Source: Candidatus Gastranaerophilales bacterium (GTDB taxonomy: Bacteria > Cyanobacteriota > Vampirovibrionia > Gastranaerophilales > Gastranaerophilaceae). From it: 57,099 nt of DNA. The notes beneath the pieces were generated by a model. That model saw only the letters and a program-made list of their open reading frames with translations. It did no database searches and had not been told where the DNA came from. The position numbers and the translations under genes were made by a program. The stretch is from assembly GCA_944325065.1 (NCBI GenBank), contig CALUYS010000011.1, forward strand, positions 1 to 57,099, written 5' to 3'. Each line of letters begins with the position of its first letter. The stretch's first letter is position 1. Positions 54,759 to 57,099 of this stretch are shown in pieces.

Positions 54759-56072
54759 TTAATTTATGACACCCCATAGATCATACTCATCAGCTTTAAT
54801 AATTTTAACTTCAATAATATCTCCTGGGAGTATATCCTGTTTATTTAACGATATATAGATATTACCATCAATTTCAGGAGCATCTCTATATGTATGTCCC
54901 ATTGCTTCTAAAGGTGTATAAATTACATCTACCATTGTACTTATTGTTTTTCCAACTAAACTTTCATTTATATCTTTTGAAATTTGACTTTGTAGCTCCA
55001 TTAATTTATTTTTCCTATATTTCATAATTTTTTTGGGAACTTGATTTTTTAAATCATAAGCAAAAGTATTTTTTTCTTTTGAATAGGTAAACACCCCCAT
55101 TTTATCAAATTTCATATCTTTAACAAAATTATAAAGATGATTAAAATGTTCCTCTGTTTCTCCTGGGTATCCAACGATAAAAGTGGTACGAATTGAAACA
55201 TCTGCTATTTTATCCCTTATTTTATTTATCAATATTCTTAAATCTTCTTTTGGTCTTTTCATTGATTCCAAAATTTGTGAATGTGAATGTTGAAGCGGGA
55301 TATCAATATACTTGACAACCTTATCACACGATTTTATAGTGGCAAGTAATTCATCTGTTAACATTGAAGGGTAAGCATACAAGAATCTTATCCAATTTAT
55401 TGTTTCAATTTTATTTAATTCATATAAAAGTTTGTCTAAAGATGGTTTTCCATATAAGTCACAACCATAACTTGTCGTATCCTGAGCTATCAATATAATT
55501 TCAGAAACGCCCTTTTCTCCCATTTTTCTTGCTTCTTCAACAATATCCTCAATTTTTCTTGAGCTATATCTCCCTCGAAGTTGTGGAATAATACAATAGC
55601 CACAATGAAAATTACACCCATCCGCTATTTTAATATAGGAGCTTGGTCCCATGGTTATTTGCTGACGTTCTATCATTTCAGGATAGACATATTGCGGTTT
55701 ATCATTAACTTTATACAAAAAGTTTGAGCTATTTTTGTCTATCTCTTTTATAACATCGACTATTTTATCAATATCAGTTGTGCCTAAAAGTGCAACTATT
55801 TCAGGTATTGCCTCTTTTAATTCCATTTTATGTTTTTGAGGTAAGCACCCTGTCACAATTACTTTTTTGCCGTCTTCAACAAGTTTCAATATTGATTGAA
55901 CTGACTCCTTTTCTGCATCGTGAATAAAAGAGCAGGTATTTACAATAACAATATCAGATTCATTTTCATTCAACGTTATTTCGTAGCCATTTTGAGCTAA
56001 TGCACCAAGCATAAGTTCAGAGTCTACCAAATTTTTTGCACATCCATGATTTATTAAAGCTATTTTTTTCAT
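54759..56072 (-). CDS. rimO: Ribosomal protein uS12 methylthiotransferase RimO
   Basis: Radical-SAM enzyme (437 aa) adding a methylthio group to the conserved Asp of ribosomal protein S12. The UPF0004 domain cluster cysteines are Cys11, Cys47 and Cys76; the radical-SAM cluster is Cys153-Cys157-Cys160 in CNFHCGYC; a TRAM domain lies near 370-437. RGRYSSR and QHSHSQILESMKRP support RimO over MiaB. No SD is next to the ATG; the nearest purine-rich GGAAGG is about 33 bases upstream, inside the last repeat, so initiation may depend on the repeat. Confidence 0.94.
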   Translation of the reverse strand: MKKIALINHGCAKNLVDSELMLGALAQNGYEITLNENESDIVIVNTCSFIHDAEKESVQSILKLVEDGKKVIVTGCLPQKHKMELKEAIPEIVALLGTTDIDKIVDVIKEIDKNSSNFLYKVNDKPQYVYPEMIERQQITMGPSSYIKIADGCNFHCGYCIIPQLRGRYSSRKIEDIVEEARKMGEKGVSEIILIAQDTTSYGCDLYGKPSLDKLLYELNKIETINWIRFLYAYPSMLTDELLATIKSCDKVVKYIDIPLQHSHSQILESMKRPKEDLRILINKIRDKIADVSIRTTFIVGYPGETEEHFNHLYNFVKDMKFDKMGVFTYSKEKNTFAYDLKNQVPKKIMKYRKNKLMELQSQISKDINESLVGKTISTMVDVIYTPLEAMGHTYRDAPEIDGNIYISLNKQDILPGDIIEVKIIKADEYDLWGVIN

Positions 56073-56077
56073 GTTTT

Positions 56078-56530
56078 ATCTAACGGGCTTGTGCCACTCA
56101 TCCTTCCTTTTTCCTTCACTAACGTGGATTGACTTTTGTTTTATTATAACGTTGAAGTCCAATCATTTCATTTTCCTCCAAATTCTTTATTTTAGGTTTA
56201 TCTAACGGGCTTGTGCCCCTCATCCTTCCTTTTTCCTTCACTAACGTGGATTGACTTTTGTTTTATTATAACGTTGAAGTCCATTTTTTTCTTTTTCCTT
56301 CAAATTCTTTATTTTAGGTTTATCTAACGGGCTTGTACCCCTCATCCTTCCTTTTTCCTTCACTAACGTGGATTGACTTTTATTTTATTATAACGTTGAA
56401 GTCCATTTTTTTCTTTTTCCTTCAAATTCTTTATTTTAGGTTTATCTAACGGGCTTGTGCCTTCAACAGCTTGTTCTCATTTACTAGCTTAGGGTTATTT
56501 TAAAATTATACCAACTAAGTCCAATCTTTC
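56078..56530 (-). repeat. Tandem 122-bp repeat upstream of rimO (right array)
   Basis: Three nearly identical units of exactly 122 bp (56078-56199, 56200-56321, 56322-56443) and a fourth that keeps its rimO-proximal 16-17 bases, then diverges (56444 to about 56530). Read on the minus strand each unit contains GGACTTCAACGTTATAATA and GTCAATCCACGTTAGTGAAG, homologous to the left array at 1-200. The array ends 5 bases before the rimO ATG. The stem CTTCAACGT / ACGTT-AGT-GAAG is preserved in all units. Confidence 0.92.
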
Positions 56531-56924
56531 CTTTCTTTTTTAAGCTAAACTTTTTTAAGTTTTATACTACAAACCAATAGAACCTCATCCTTTCTTATTC
56601 TTCATATTTCAAGTGGGCGCTTCTGCTAATGTGCAGTAATAATCAATGCTGTAAGATAAAGTCCCCATTGTAATTAGGATGGATGCCAAAGTTAAAATTA
56701 GAATGTTTAATTTTCAATGTTTATTAAATTTATTTACGAAATACTAATATATTTATAATTATCACATAATTAATTTATTTCAATATCCGCTATACTTATT
56801 TTAATAAATTTACTTTAAAGAATATATATCATACCCGTTGGCTTCAATGCTGTCAGAGAAAACAAAAAGATTGAACATAAAAAATACAAATGCACGTAAA
56901 AAATTCAACCTATCATAATAGCAT
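56531..56924. other. Intergenic region without a visible gene
   Basis: About 390 bases of AT-rich DNA between the repeat array and the last gene. A promoter for the rimO operon and a terminator for the minus-strand gene to the right are expected here, but I see no convincing element. Nothing resembling coding sequence was found. Confidence 0.4.
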
Positions 56925-57099
56925 TTAATCATCAATAAAAACGTGATTCCCGTTTATTGTCACCCAACGACCATTGCCGGAGTTTGAGAACGATGAAGAT
57001 TTTTTATTACCACCTTTATTTAAACTGTTATTTTGTTTAGTTTTTATTTCTTTTTCATATGGAACACCTATTGTTTTAAGTTGATAATCTATAGCTTTT
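56925..57099 (-). CDS. C-terminal end of a protein, possibly phage-related (partial)
   Basis: The last 57 codons of a minus-strand gene that continues beyond the window. It reads AIDYQLKTIGVPYEKEIKTK, an Asn/Ser/Gly-rich linker, then GNGRWVTINGNHVFIDD and a stop. A closing RWVTINGNHVFI-type tail is common in phage minor head/morphogenesis proteins and related tailed proteins (from memory), so a prophage or relic may begin here. With so little sequence this is only a suggestion. Confidence 0.55.
   Translation of the reverse strand, partial: KAIDYQLKTIGVPYEKEIKTKQNNSLNKGGNKKSSSFSNSGNGRWVTINGNHVFIDD

Noticed and set aside
56200-56443. The 28-codon repeat frame as a true conserved peptide
   Set aside because: Unit 3 has an in-frame TAA after 8 codons and the left-array units stop after 16, so the peptide is not conserved across copies. 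Coupling to rimO in the nearest unit is kept only as a finding.
56078-56530. CRISPR array
   Set aside because: Units are contiguous 122-bp repeats without variable spacers and there are no cas genes.

Overview
The window is very AT-rich (below about 30% GC by eye) and comes from an anaerobic, fermentative bacterium with a Gram-negative envelope. LptB and an LptF/G permease indicate an outer membrane. AdhE plus a fused ADP-forming acyl-CoA synthetase indicate ethanol and acetate fermentation. No photosynthesis or respiration genes are seen. These genes, the AT bias and two paralogous proteins starting MGMAAS (a family I associate, from memory, with uncultured gut lineages) suggest a non-photosynthetic relative of Cyanobacteria, Gastranaerophilales (Vampirovibrionia/Melainabacteria). 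That placement is an inference, about 60% sure.

Layout. 1-200: tandem ~123-bp repeats leading into adhE. 2.9-12.6 kb: an XRE regulator facing a small ORF, a patatin-like lipase, a GT5-like glycosyltransferase convergent with a DegT aminotransferase, and a 1,261-residue protein with a gluzincin motif. 12.7-13.5 kb: decayed IS30-type element. 13.6-21.5 kb: a minus-strand run, transcribed lptB - lptF/G - NAGPA-like - P-loop/TPR protein - rsmG - hpf - der. 21.6-31.1 kb: HEAT-like protein, GlcF-like Fe-S protein, prmC, a wrecked gene, a histidine kinase/receiver/PilB-like operon, and mgtE. 31.4-34.9 kb: first MGMAAS protein, a VOC protein, tRNA-Pro(GGG), tRNA-Gly(GCC) and eroded coding DNA. 34.9-37.1 kb: polyamine genes speD, speE, speB. 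37.2-41.9 kb: RHH regulator, second IS30 remnant, a frameshifted GT4 glycosyltransferase overlapping comEC. 41.9-50.7 kb: acyl-CoA synthetase, another wrecked gene, dnaB, nadB-nadC, and the second MGMAAS gene with a Gly/Ser-rich partner. 51.0-53.6 kb: an ECF sigma locus (ECF-type promoter, anti-sigma, sigma, Spy/CpxP-like protein) and an M48 peptidase. 53.7-56.1 kb: YtxH/DUF948 proteins and rimO. 56.1-56.5 kb: the repeat family again, reversed, leading into rimO. A partial, possibly phage-type gene ends the window.

Most interesting points: (1) one tandem 122/123-bp repeat family sits upstream of two unrelated genes at opposite ends of the window, always in sense orientation, with an internal stem kept by a G-U wobble; (2) the MGMAAS paralogs have conserved ends and a variable middle, like axial filament proteins; (3) the ECF / zinc-finger anti-sigma / Spy-like locus carries its own matching promoter; (4) decay is widespread: two IS30 remnants, at least four eroded genes, and a glycosyltransferase broken by one base in a homopolymer.
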